A stretch of 64,000 nucleotides of DNA from NCBI GenBank assembly GCA_022494885.1, contig JAGVSM010003925.1:39364-103363 (forward strand), given 5' to 3'. The notes beneath the pieces were generated by a model that did no database searches, was not told the origin of the DNA, and saw only the letters and a list, made by a program, of their open reading frames with translations. The position numbers were made by a program, and so were the translations under genes. This document shows positions 11,246-21,985 of this stretch, one piece after another (the stretch's first letter is position 1; every line of letters begins with the position of its first letter). Source of the DNA: Micrasema longulum (lineage: Eukaryota > Arthropoda > Insecta > Trichoptera > Brachycentridae).

Positions 11246-11872
11246 AACTCCACAAGGGAAGATGAACTGGGATAAGATAGTCACTAACCTGTTCCTGTCT
11301 TTTTTATACTTGAAACTATATTAAGAATGCGAGGATCGTGATGATTTAAGAAAAGTATAACCGACACGCGCCAGACTAAAGCCTTCGGCAGTGAACTTCA
11401 AGTCACAACACTGGAGTGATCGGATGAACAATATGTTTATCTGCGATTTTAGTTCCAGATTTGGTGACGGACGACAATGCACTGAGAAATGATAATGTGA
11501 AGGCAAATAGGCGTGTTAGAAATTTTGTTAATTTGTGACGATTATAATTGAAACCAATGCATTTGCGCAACCTACATAATTTTGTACATCTGATTGAATT
11601 TATACTAGTAAATCGGTGATACATTCAAATCGACGGCTATCATAAAATAAATATTACAAAAAAGTCAAATCACAGTAAAAAGAAAATAAAAGGTAATAAA
11701 ACCGTTTTAGAAAATCCTATAAAGTCTATTTTGGATTTTTTTAAATATGAAAAAATTAATTTGAAAAGTTTTAATATTTTGTTATAAATTCGTCGGTCAT
11801 ATAGAGTAATTATCATTTAAACAAAAATTCAAAAAAACATTCGAGTTGACTCTAAATCAACATTAATTCTTT
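11246..11872. other. No gene recognised
   Basis: The sequence is unassigned. Overlapping minus-strand frames at 11321-11624 show no recognisable domain. Confidence 0.4.
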
Positions 11873-13060
11873 TCAATGAGGAAGTTCAATGCTACGGGAA
11901 ATTGGCTAAAAAAATGGTTTCTGACAAATGGTAATAAATAGGGTATTTAATTGCGTAGGGAAGTTTCCTGAAAACGCACGAAAAAGTTGATAAAAATGAT
12001 CTACGTTGAATTATGTAACCAGTTCTTAAGAATTAACTTATGATAGTGTTGTGATATATTTCCGGTTTTCGGGAAGCCAACTCACCAATCAGCAGAAATA
12101 TGTAATCAGTTTGAGGATAAGGCTGATATATTTGGTTCTGGACTTGATAGTTATACAACTAATTTGATTTTTTTGTTTCTCTCGCAATATAATTCTTAAA
12201 CTTTTTTCTATGTTAAAAAATGTGTTTTTTTACTTTTTCATATTTATGTATATTTCTTAAATATTTTCGGTTACTTATGTGTATTTACTTGTTACTATTG
12301 TTGTTTTACAATTTTATCATTTTTATTAAGTATTTATATACGTGCACATGCGTATTTTTTTTTTCGTGTTTATGTTCAATGTATATGTTTAAGGCAATTT
12401 ATGCCGTTTATGAAAAAATAAATAATTAAAATCTCCGACTAAAACTTGTGACGTCACAGGCGGAGTAATTTCAAAATTACAAAACTAAAAAAAACAAAAA
12501 ACAAACCATCACGATGTTTCCCCAGGCAGAGAGGATAGAACGCCACATCACTCTGACTTTGAATACAGACCTCGCTTCCTCTACATTCATACATCTTTTC
12601 ATGCACGCACGCCGATTATTCCAACTCTTAACATGTCCATCTTCAAGTATTTAATGGGCTCGATCGTGCCATGTCTTTCTCGGTCTTCCTCGTTTTCTGC
12701 ATCCATCGACATTTGCATTGCAGATCCCTTAAGCCATTCTTTTGCTGTCCATTCGCTGTACATGTCCAAACCAACGCAGCACCCCTTTCTTGATATGGTC
12801 GATAATGCCTGTCTCAGCCTTACATAGTTCACGGATCTCGACATTTGTGCACCTATCCTACATCGTTTTACCACACATTCGCCTGTATGATCACATTTCA
12901 ACAGCATTTAACCTCTTTCATCATTATTTTACCAATTCCATACTTCGCTCCCATACATTAGATTTGGCACTTGAACTCCATGGAGAACTGCTGATTTTGC
13001 CTTCTGCGACGAACATTTGTTTTAACATAACTGTAAAAAATCATAGCGCTGATAATACAA
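11873..13060 (-). mobile_element. rep-alpha copy broken by two later insertions
   Basis: Minus-strand rep-alpha runs 11873-12106, resumes at 12428-12490 and ends with 'aatcatagcgctgataatac' at about 13035-13055. Comparison with the uninterrupted copy at 35150-35425 shows extra sequence at 12107-12427 (A-rich 3' end, so probably a + strand retroposon) and an RTE piece at 12495-13028. The nesting gives a relative age: rep-alpha is the oldest layer. Confidence 0.65.
12495..13028 (-). mobile_element. RTE-type LINE C-terminal fragment (nested)
   Basis: The minus strand carries the same RT tail as 55770-56305 with frame breaks. It has 'G-H-T-G-E-C-V-V-K-R-C-R', a frameshifted 'G-L-D-M-Y-S-E-W' region and the 'R-E-R-H-G' region. 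The 3' end is at about 12500, where the strand reads 'atcgtgatggtttgttttt'. It is inserted in rep-alpha. Confidence 0.7.
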
Positions 13061-13624
13061 TACATAAAATTTTGAAAAAATAAATAAAAAATCATTTAAA
13101 CTTACTTATTGTGGTCATCCGATTATTATAATTTGTAACTATATTTTGTCTTTTGGCAACATCGCAATGTAATCTGCGGAATTATTATTATTTGTGCATT
13201 TATGAAATTAAAAATGTTCTTTGACAAATATAAAACACGTTAAATGTTTTTTATTTTGGCATGGAATTTTCCAGTGAAGAATACATTATAACCAAATCAT
13301 ATAGAGGCTTATAACCGTTAAAAATGCTTAGTAAGTAAATCATATTTTACCATGTCTTTGTAATACGATCCCTGGGACCTAATTAATGCTTTTGTCATAC
13401 AATATTCCTACCACTTTTGTACTGAATATAATGTTGTGAAAATTAATTTCAGAATTATTTTATAAACACAGCAACATTTTTACTTAGATTTACAATCTGC
13501 GTTTTGTAATATTTTGTTTTAAAATAGCACTTGTTTTAGCTAATTGTAATTAAAATTTAATGATTTTACTACTGGTATATTATTATATTTAAAATCGCTC
13601 AATTTACATACCGTTGGTCGGTTT

Positions 13625-13815
13625 TCATTTCATTTCATTTCATTTTTTTGCACCACAACAGGCCAGGAGGCCCAATTACAGTGGTGAATTACACTACAGA
13701 ACAACCAGGCTTGAGAAAAATCACATTTTAATTTTTGTGTTCTCACCGGGAATCGAACCCGGAACCTTCCGTGCGTGAGTCAAGCGTCTTGACCACTACA
13801 CCACGGAGGCCGCCA
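13625..13815 (-). mobile_element. tRNA-derived SINE, family SINE-1
   Basis: The tRNA-like head on the minus strand has A-box 'ccgtggtgtagtggtcaag' and B-box 'gggttcgattcccggtg' (about 13745-13760). The body is 'gtgatgtaattcaccactg'-like with the 'ggcctcctggcctg' motif. It ends in a (GAAAT)n tail at 13625-13645. Four copies are in the window, three of them within 1.6 kb. Confidence 0.8.
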
Positions 13816-13913
13816 CCAGTTGAAGGGTAAAACTCATTATCTACAGGTTTATGGTAGAGACTTTATGTTAAGTGTTATTAAATATTTGTAAATAACCACT
13901 CATCAACTTTTCT

Positions 13914-13957
13914 ATGTCTACCGGTTTCGAGACGTACCCGTCTCTTCGCCAGGACAC
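13914..13957 (-). ncRNA. Hammerhead-ribozyme-like motif, left copy (mutated core)
   Basis: Read on the minus strand in order: helix I strand GTGTC (13957-13953); box CTGGCGA (13952-13946); one extra A; helix II GAGACG with loop GGTA and CGTCTC (13944-13929); GAA (13928-13926); palindromic helix III ACCGGT (13925-13920); A at the expected cleavage position (13919); and GACAT closing helix I. The canonical core box is CTGANGA, so the fourth base is mutated here. The extra A before helix II departs from the textbook fold. Activity is unlikely as it stands. Confidence 0.5.
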
Positions 13958-14274
13958 CAATTAAACTAACATTCCAAACCCACTATGAACATTCAACTTA
14001 GTTGTTGCACAAAAATATTAAACCAATATGCCATTCTTTTAGTACGCAACCCTTACATGCACTAATTAGGTAATGAAAATGTTTGATGTTGTGGGAAAAA
14101 TAGCTGAAAAAAGGAGAAGTGGGATGAAAGGAGGCGCGTGAGTTTAGTAGGTATAAAGGGTGACTATTATAATAAAACATCGTATAATTGGCTATATTTA
14201 AAAGTTGTTTGATTATTGATCAAACGAACATTATTTTGTCAAGCCTTCCTAATGTGAAATATTTCCATATTATT

Positions 14275-14465
14275 TACTTTTTTTTATTTTTTTTTATTTT
14301 TGCATCATAACAGGCCAGGAGGTCCAATTTTAGTGGTGAATTACATCACAGAACACCCTGGCTTGAGAAAAACCACATTAAATTTTTGTGTTCTCACCGG
14401 GAATCGAACCCGGAACCTTCCATGTGTGAGTCAAGCGTCTTGACTTCCACACCACGGAGGCCGCC
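14275..14465 (-). mobile_element. SINE-1 copy inside the inverted-repeat element
   Basis: The head B-box 'gggttcgattcccggtg' lies on the minus strand (about 14398-14414), and the body has 'ggcctcctggcctg'-type and 'aattcaccact' blocks. It sits between the two arms, so it is younger than the element. Confidence 0.75.
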
Positions 14466-14927
14466 TTTATCCTTTATTATTTCTATAGAAAATTTTAACA
14501 CCTGTATATTTGTTAAAGTCATGATTTAAATTGATTGGGTGATTTGCGAATTCAGAGAAATTGTTATTGTGAAGACATCTCATGTGTTTTTTAACGCGAA
14601 TATCAAAATGTCTGTTCTTCCAACGTTAACTGAAGGACAAGTATTGCATTTCAATTGATAAACATACAATAACCAAACAACATTTCAATATAGCCTATTA
14701 AACGATGTTCCTTTGTAATAGTAACCCTATACCTATTAATGTAACGCTCCTCCCCTTATTCTCTCCCTCTTATTAAACTTTTTCTCACACAACATTATCA
14801 CTTTTTCATAACCTAATTAGTGCATGTAAAGGTTGCCAATACAGAGCATGGCATTTTGGTTTTATATTTTTGTGCAACAACTATGATGGTGAAGGTGCTT
14901 TATGGGTTTTGCATTTTGGTTTAATTG

Positions 14928-14972
14928 GTGTCCTGACAAAGAGACTGATACGTTTTGAAAACCAGTAGACAT
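14928..14972 (+). ncRNA. Hammerhead-ribozyme-like motif, right copy (mutated core)
   Basis: On the plus strand: GTGTC (14928-14932), box CTGACAA (14933-14939), an extra A, then helix II GAGAC...GTTTT with G-U pairs (14941-14956), GAA (14957-14959), the decayed helix III AACCAGT, and A then GACAT closing helix I. Here the sixth base of the CTGANGA box is mutated, whereas the left copy is mutated at the fourth. The two copies together imply CTGACGA, which fits the consensus. Confidence 0.45.
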
Positions 14973-15009
14973 AGAAAAGTCGGTAAATTAATCATATGTG
15001 ACTGAATGT

Positions 15010-15200
15010 GACTACGGCGGCTTCCGTGGTGTAGTGGTCAAGACGCTTGACTCACGCACGGAAGGTTCCGGGTTCGATTCCCGGTGAGAACACAAAAATT
15101 AAAAATATGATCTTTCTCAAGCCTGGGTGCTCTGTGATGTAATTCACCACTGTAATTAGGCCTCCTGGCCTGATGTGGTGCAAAAAAATGTTTAAAAAAA
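15010..15200 (+). mobile_element. tRNA-derived SINE, family SINE-1 (best-preserved copy)
   Basis: Head: 'ccgtggtgtagtggtcaaga' (A-box region) and 'gttccgggttcgattcccgg' (B-box region). Body: 'ctctgtgatgtaattcacca' and 'gcctcctggcctgatgtggt'. An A-rich tail runs to about 15205. The recurrent body in four places rules out a free-standing tRNA gene. Confidence 0.8.
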
Positions 15201-15205
15201 AAAAA

Positions 15206-16065
15206 AATATAATGTACGTTCTATATTTTTGAACAATCTCTTGCGTGAAAAAATAACTAAGTCCATTATGCGATCCGAACAGCTGTTTAAGATTGTATAA
15301 TTTAACCCACTACAGTTTTGTATGAGATTGTTAAAAAATTCAGAATTTAGTGATAAACAGTGATTTTACCATAAATTACCTGTCGACCGACGATACACAA
15401 AATACCATATGGTAAAATGGTTTTTCGTAGAAAATCTTTTTTAAATATTAATTTGAATCATATGAAGTTTACATTTTACGCTGAGACAAAATTCAGCCGT
15501 TTTTGCACGATTATTTATGAATTAGCATTTCTAAACTGGGGTTACAAGCACTAACCGCCAGTCTTTAGTCTGTCTTCTTATCTTTTTGCGGGATGAACAG
15601 GTAATGTACGGTGTACAGTCGCCACTTTGTTACATACTCCATACAGCACAGCAGGTAGAGGTTGAGAGGCTCATTGTTTCCCTCCATAATGCTCTACAGC
15701 TACCCTGATGGCACCTAGACTAGAGGGTTCCACGATCTCTAGTAATAGTGTGTAGGTCGTAAGAGCCGGGTACCGCTTTCACCGACCCAGACTGGAATTT
15801 CTTGTGTTTCTTTGGCCTTTTCTTCGTCCTTTCTGAATACTAACATCATCGGATAAAGCGGCGATGGGGTAGCATAAAAAGAAAAGAGCATGTTTACACA
15901 ATATTGCTCGAATAACGAAATTACGCCGGTAAAATTATAAGCAAATTTCCAGTACCTGTGTACCTGCCTGAGAAACAATTTAATGTCAATATATATATTA
16001 TTATTTTGAGGCAATAAATTCGTTCAAAATGACTTTATTTTTGGTTTTGATTTAAGTTAAGCCCG
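15206..16065. other. Unassigned, partly GC-richer
   Basis: About 15540-15860 is GC-richer than its flanks and has short broken minus-strand frames (for example 16014-15739). I recognise no domain. A transposon relic is possible. Confidence 0.35.
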
Positions 16066-16069
16066 AACA

Positions 16070-16260
16070 CTTTAAAAAGTATATTTGCTTTCTTATTTAC
16101 CAAAATATTTTAATTTCCGGGTTATTTTCAACGAGTCGGAAATGTCAGTGAAGAAAATAGGAAAAAACGGGGTTTAAATCTCCGGCCTCTGATACGTGAG
16201 TCTACGATACTACCACTGGATCACAATTCAAAAACTGTGGTTGTGAATTATGCGGGTATG
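16070..16260 (-). mobile_element. Diverged SINE-3 copy
   Basis: Minus-strand head with a decayed B-box ('gatttaaaccccg' region) and the SINE-3 body (the reverse of 'attttcaacgagtcggaaat'). It aligns with 24030-24200 and 38535-38712 but is more diverged. Confidence 0.55.
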
Positions 16261-17309
16261 TATTGTTAAAATATTGTCAAACTTCAACATCCTTTTTACC
16301 CACAGCAACTGTTCACTTCCCACCTTAGTATCCTTTGATCGTCCATCACAATAAGACCTCGTGTAGTGAATAGCGCGTTTATTTTATTGAACGTGTTCCG
16401 CATCATAGACATTGTTTCCACCAACCACCAGTGTTCAGCTCTAGATCGGGGGCCTGTCGTAGTGTTGGTGCCGCTCGTAATTGACCAGTTGGACTACCAT
16501 AATTCCATCAAGAACAAATCAGATTAGTGGCATCCATTCCTAATCCATCTCATTCGTTGGGGTTGTGACCGATTGACACTGCATACCGCATATCGAGAAT
16601 ATTCACTTATTTCATTAAAATTAAAATACAGTCCACTCCGCTAAATAATATTGTAGAAGCCCTAGGGCTTCGCCCTCCGCAATTTCTCGCCCCGCATCCG
16701 CGTAGGAATTCTCCCACCAAACTGTTTTAGAGGAGAGTGCTTATTTACTAACTTGTTTAGTAATTATCTTTTTGGTAGAGATACATTATATTTATAATAA
16801 TATTGCAAGTACTCGTACGTGTCACTTTTGTGATTTAAATAATAAGCCGCAACTCAAACTCAAACGAAAATAAATTTAAAAGCATTGTTTATACTATTAA
16901 GGAAAAGCACTAAAAGAAGAATTCTCGAGTAATCTAATAATAATTTTGCCGGAAAATTTAATATTACAAAACCATTTGTATCAAATTTAACAACCCACAG
17001 TTAATAGCTGAGCGCCCAAACCTCAACAAAAATGACCTATCCGTGAAATGGCAATTGGAAGTTTGATTAAAAACCTATACCATTAAACCTCCATTATGTC
17101 ACTAACCAGATTTTTAAATATTAAAATAAATTAATAATTATTAAGTATCAATTACTACGCCTTAGAATTATTAAAAATAATGGGATTAATATGTTATTTT
17201 AAATATGTACAGTCGTTATGTACCTTCGTAAGCTTTTTTGAGTTAATCTACGCACTTTATTTATGACTTGTATCCTTTAACTGATTTGAAAGTACATAAC
17301 CCAAAAGTA
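16261..17309. other. No gene recognised
   Basis: 16320-16600 is somewhat GC-richer and unassigned. The rest is AT-rich with no frame of note. Confidence 0.4.
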
Positions 17310-17312
17310 TAC

Positions 17313-17346
<34 letters not shown>
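17310..17346. repeat. (TA)n microsatellite
   Basis: A near-perfect TA run with a short imperfect 'acatatacat' start. Confidence 0.9.
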
Positions 17347-17590
17347 TTCAACAATGTTTTGAGTATGTTCAAATGTTTACAGACTGGCTGGATTTCCTCC
17401 TTAGGGAGGAATCTCACCCACACGATAAAGGTTTCAGCTCTTTTACTTCGCAAAAGTCAACAGATGGAAGATTTGAGGAAATGTGGATGTTTAAACTAGC
17501 CATTGACAGGTCATAATAAATGCCTAGACTTCCATATCCCCCTCTCGAAAATGTTTTCCCTCTTTGTTGCAACAAAGTATTCATAATCTA
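17347..17590. mobile_element. rep-beta copy, subfamily 2
   Basis: It starts with the rep-beta head in reverse ('caatgttttgagtatgttca'), followed by the forward core ('gataaaggtttcagctcttt') and the end ('tgcctagacttccatatccc', 'gttttccctctttgttgcaa'). It shares its head and end variants with 36055-36410. The sequence is noncoding. Confidence 0.6.
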
Positions 17591-18054
17591 TTTTAGTGAA
17601 AAATGATTTCCGTCACCCATGCTCAAGAAAAGTATTGCACTAAACAGCGAGTACTAGAAGTCCTCACTCAAAAATTTCTTGTATGTTTTCAATAAAATGT
17701 TTTAAAATGGAAATATTTTTTTTAAGATTAAGCTTTGTGACATTGGAATTAGCTACCTTTTTATGCATCATATTTTTTTTAAAGAACACGATTTCTTTAA
17801 CACATAACTGTCTAAAAGCATTTAAATTCTCGGGTAGATAATTATAATGAATTCCTCGTAATCCGCTTACAATATCACAATTATTTCCATCAATTTCCTT
17901 CAGATTGTGTTTTTCTCGTTTGTTTTTCTTGTTCGAATAAAAAAAATTATTTACCCATCCAATATGTTATAGTATTTAAAAATACCAACTCCTCCACTAA
18001 TTTTGTGTTTTACTCGGCTTTTAATTGCGTATTGTAATGAATCCGTCAGAAGTA
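17591..18054. other. No gene recognised
   Basis: AT-rich; nothing assigned. Confidence 0.4.
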
Positions 18055-18905
18055 CTTGAGTTTGGACAAAGCGCTAAATTTCATTCAAATTAAACCTCTA
18101 TTTCTAAAACAGATAATCAAATTCGCGACTCGGGTGTTATTATTGACACTAAATCAATGTTTATTATTCATATTGAATCGATCCTTAAGAAACATATAGA
18201 ATGGTCGGACTTGTCATGCGGGTATTGAAACTATTTAAACATGCAGAGACATATTATAAAAAACTTTATAAAACATTTGTTCGTCCCCAGCAAGAATACT
18301 GTACTCCTATTTGGTCACCTTACTATGGTCCAACAAAAATTCTTTAAACAGGTCGACTACCAGTTAAACCTTAACTTCTCATACGATACTGAAAGTATGC
18401 AGTACCATGGGATAAACTCCCTTAAAAATCAAAGAATAATGTTAGACCAGTTATTTTCATTCAAATTAACAAATAATAAAATTGATTCCCCGTATCTACT
18501 TGAAAGACTTCCACTCCGTGTGCCATCTTAACCGAGAAGACAAAATCTTCTGTTTTACACAGATAACGCGTCAACAAACTATTTAAAACAATCTACAATA
18601 CCTAGAATATGCGAGCAATATAACAATAGATTTACCAAGGCCGATATTTTTTATGACAACGTGTGTAAATTTAAGTCAAAAATCATAGAAGTATTGAGAG
18701 AAGCAGATATTTAAAATACATACTTTTAATTTCTTGTCATTTACATTTTTTTATATTTAAAATAATATAAATAATTGTCTTAAGTGAAAACAATTTTTTC
18801 GGTGTATGCATGAGTGTCCTACACTCATATACAAAGAAATTTGCAATATTTTTGTACATACTGTTTGTTTACCCAATAAAAAAATAGAAATAATAATAAA
18901 TTAAT
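18055..18905 (+). mobile_element. LINE C-terminal fragment and 3' UTR
   Basis: The + frame at 18241-18531, continuing after a stop to about 18715, gives an RT C-terminal tail ('ICEQYNNRFTKADIFYDNV', 'FKSKIIEVLREADI'). It is followed by the 3' UTR block shared with 4255-4455 and an AATAAA-type tail. It is 5'-truncated with stops and is not functional. It looks jockey-like; the clade is uncertain. Confidence 0.6.
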
Positions 18906-20564
18906 TAATTAAAAGTAATCATCCTACTTACTCTACCGACATGTTTACTTAGTGTACGAAGACTTGCTCATCTAGAAAGTCGAAAATTTAGCTTTGTCAC
19001 ATTTCAAAGGAATTTTATTCAGGATTTTAAAATATTTTTATTGAAGGCTTTTTGCGATTGCCTTTTTTCTTTTTCAAAGCAAATATAAAAGCAACTGGGT
19101 CAAGTCTTGAAAGTGTACGCTCTATTAATTAATTAAAATAACTCGCTAATGGTGGCGCAAAGGGATCATAAATCAAGTGTTTAAATTACTCTCGGACCTG
19201 GAGATGCTTTATTTGTTTGATATTCGTTTACTTTTAACGTGACGTTGCAATTCTTCCGAGCAAATCTGGAAGGTTAATACATTTCTGGATGTGCATTTAA
19301 TTAATGTTCCGCTTCGGGATATTTCGTAGTTAAGCTAAGGAGGAAATGTGAAGGTGAAAATAAATTCTAATTATTCATTAAAAACATGTCCTTTACTTTC
19401 TCCCTCTTTAGTACATTGCACTTTTTTAGATGGGAGTTGCATTAATATTTACCTTGCTTATTATGTACAGGGTTTATATTTCAAGTGGATGTTTCTGCTT
19501 TTTAATACGCTTCTATTTTATATTTAAGAATTGGGATCAATTAAGATTTTAAGGAATTTTGCATATGGGAGTTTGAATTAAAATTGTTTGCTTAGATTAT
19601 TATTTCTTCTTATGAGATTTTATACGTTTTACCTTTTATTGCAGTGTATGTATTACAAACCAAACCCGGCAATGCTTTTCTATTGCTAGATTTGAGTACA
19701 TACTCAAAACATTATTGAAATTATTTCCAGTTTTTTATTTATTTTTCTACGTATATTTTCTATGTTTTTTTTTCTATTTCTAAGTATATTCGTGTAAAAA
19801 ATTGAATGGTAATGTGAATGGTAAAAAAACGGAAAAATAAAGTACCTTGTTTAGTCATTTATTTTATTAGATTTTAGATAGAAATAAAACGATTAAGTTT
19901 CTTTCTTTGAGTTGATAATGTTCAATATTTTTTCTATCTTAAATAGATGAGCAAAAAAAATCTAAATAATACACGGGATATTATTTTCATTTATGCATTT
20001 ATAAAAATCTTGGTCCTCGTATGTTTTATAAATTCGCAAATTGTCACCAAAGTAGCAGAAATACTTAATGCATCGCCGTCGGATGCTAGAAACCATGAAT
20101 TATAAAGGCAAGAAAATTCAGTCCTCTTTACGAGAAAGCTCTAGTGGGAAAGTAGGAAAACTTAACCGTTACGAATATATATCACTCTGTGCGGGTAGGT
20201 TCAAGTGGTTTTCTTTTGAGTTACAATTTTACCTGGCAACACTGCTTCTGTCGCTTTATATGTTGGTCGTACTTTGTACTAGACTTTTGGGTAATTTCAA
20301 GTTAAAGGTAGAAGCCATCTTTACAATTTAGAAGAGGGTACCAACCCTCTTCTCAAACGTATGTTGTACCTCCATATAATATCATAAACAAACGCTCATT
20401 ACATTGTTTTATTTCACTGTTAGTTGCTTTGACTTCTCAGTAAATAAATTTAAATTTCATCTTAATAATATATACATTCAAAGTTATCATCATTAACACG
20501 CTTTATTTTACCTTTTATTAAGGTAAATTACTCAACTACGGTTTTTAAAGTTTTTCTGATTTAT
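18906..20564. other. No gene recognised; one short perfect hairpin
   Basis: AT-rich sequence. The + frame 20068-20331 (87 aa) has no recognisable domain. A perfect 10-bp stem with a 4-nt loop lies at 20330-20353 ('agaagagggt' and its complement). Confidence 0.4.
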
Positions 20565-20995
20565 TTATTTATTTAACACTTCATATACAAATATAGTTTT
20601 TATACATATAAGGGCGGGCATATTACTTGAAGCAATTTCTTCCTACTTACCCAAACCGTTCAGTTTGAGAAAATTACAAGTTCATGGACATATTGAATCT
20701 TACAATTTTAGACAAAAATTAAAAACAAAGATTAAGAAAATAAAAATACATTATAAAAATTAACACTATGCTATGAAGAGAGGAGAGGGGATGGGAACGA
20801 AAGAAGAGGGATAAAGGAACAACTTAAATATTTAGATAGTGGCATTTCAATCTTGACTTAAATGTAAATAAAGAAGGGGCGTCTCTAACATTAGTGAGTA
20901 GATTATTCTACAATCGAGCAGCTACTAGTGTGAAAGAGGAGGCCAGAAAATTAGAGCGATGAAAGGGTATGTGTTTCATTGTATCAAGGTTAAAA
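20565..20995 (-). mobile_element. LINE 3' end (same family as 23105-24010)
   Basis: The minus-strand 3' UTR matches the LINE at 23105-24010: 'atacaaatatag', 'gggcgggcatattacttgaa' against 'ggcgggcttattgccaaatg', then 'attattctacaatcgagcag' against 'gatgattccacagtcgagcc'. Only the last few codons and the UTR remain. Confidence 0.55.
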
Positions 20996-21019
20996 AAAAC
21001 TGATTATTTACTTATTACA

Positions 21020-21415
21020 ATTGGATTTTTCAATTTTATTTAGGTTTTGTCTGTGTCCAGGTGGATGAATTATACAGTCTTGTGTGTGAAATAGAACCAG
21101 AACCCTGGGCGAGAGTTTTGGTAATGGCAGCTCTCGGGTAAAAATCCTGAATAAAAAATTCGCATGGAGAACAGTCCACTTCGTTGTGTAGTGGTTGGTG
21201 CGTTCGCCTACCATTCCAAGTCCTGGGTTTGATTCGTGGATGTAAAATATTGAGTTTGAAGTTTAAACTCGACATTTTATTGATCCTGAACTGGCGCCTT
21301 ATGTTTCTACATGTAACAGATCATCAAAATACGGTGTTTTTGGTTTACCAATGCAGTGCCCTATGCACCATTGGGTTCGGATAGGAAATTATAAAAAACG
21401 AGGATGATTTATGTA
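21020..21415 (+). mobile_element. SINE-2, long form with 5' leader
   Basis: A leader of about 140 nt ('ggatgaattatacagtcttg', 'aaaaatcctgaataaaaaat') precedes the tRNA-like head ('cgttgtgtagtggttggtgc', B-box 'gggtttgattcgtgg') and the SINE-2 body and end ('cagtgccctatgcaccattg'). The same leader joins the same head in the minus-strand copies 39920-40300 and 50060-50400, so the composite structure is real. Confidence 0.7.
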
Positions 21416-21489
21416 ACCAATACAGTTATGTATGGTTACATAAATTGAATAATAACAAAACTAAATATTTAAAATCTCGATCTTTTGGA

Positions 21490-21985
21490 GGACCAATAAA
21501 GGTTCGGTCATAGAGCCTGTAAATGCCTTGACTTCCATATTCCTTTCTCTAAAATGTTCTCCATCTCTGTTGTAGTTTGTCAATCTTAATGACTCCCTAG
21601 GGGGTAAAATCCAGTGTTTTGTCTACAATTATTAAGACAAACTATAAATATTGTAACAGAAGCAACTTGTTCAAGAAGAAGTTTAAAAATTAGAAAAATC
21701 GTTTTTAGGCGTTGCCTAGTATATGAAATTATTCAATCAAATGAATCTCTTCACAACAATAAAGATTTCAGCTCTTTAACTTCAGTTAAATCAACAGGTG
21801 GAAGATTTGAAGAAATATGGATGCTCAAACATAGGCAAAATGGTGAATGTTACACAGTGTATAAAGTGGCCACTTAAACCAGCCATTGACAGGTCATAGG
21901 TCCTGTTAACGCTTGTAAATGCCTAGACTTTCATATTTCCTTCTCTAAAATTTCTCCATCTCTGTTGTAATTTGTTGAGCCATAA
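21490..21985. mobile_element. rep-beta, one partial and one complete unit head-to-tail
   Basis: 21500-21580 is the end of one unit ('tgccttgacttccatattcc', 'gttctccatctctgttgtag'). It is followed directly by the head ('actccctagggggtaaaatc', about 21589), core and end of a second unit up to about 21980. This head-to-tail junction suggests derivation from a tandem array. The + frame at 21614-21877 is repeat sequence and not a gene. Confidence 0.65.

Larger units (their letters stand above)
13898..14990. mobile_element. Inverted-repeat element with hammerhead-like motifs at both ends
   Basis: The segment 13898-14215 recurs in reverse complement at about 14690-14990. Matching blocks include 'cttttctatgtctac', 'caggacaccaattaaac', 'gttgttgcacaaaaatat' and 'catgcactaattagg'. 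By eye the arms match at roughly three bases in four. The interior (14216-14689) contains a SINE-1 insertion at 14275-14465 and no reading frame. Near the outer end of each arm is a hammerhead-ribozyme-like motif (see separate entries). Penelope-like elements are known to carry hammerhead motifs in terminal repeats that may be inverted, so a decayed Penelope-like or retrozyme-like element is the best inference. No RT or GIY-YIG domain is present to confirm it. Confidence 0.55.

Noticed and set aside
15016..15090. Possible tRNA genes (A- and B-box matches here and at 2953, 10575, 13745, 14400, 24160, 38650, 40100)
   Set aside because: Each is followed by one of three recurrent non-tRNA bodies with simple-repeat tails, and the acceptor stems do not close. 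They are SINE heads.
20330..20353. 10-bp hairpin resembling an intrinsic terminator
   Set aside because: No gene ends there and such terminators are bacterial; probably chance or a repeat edge.
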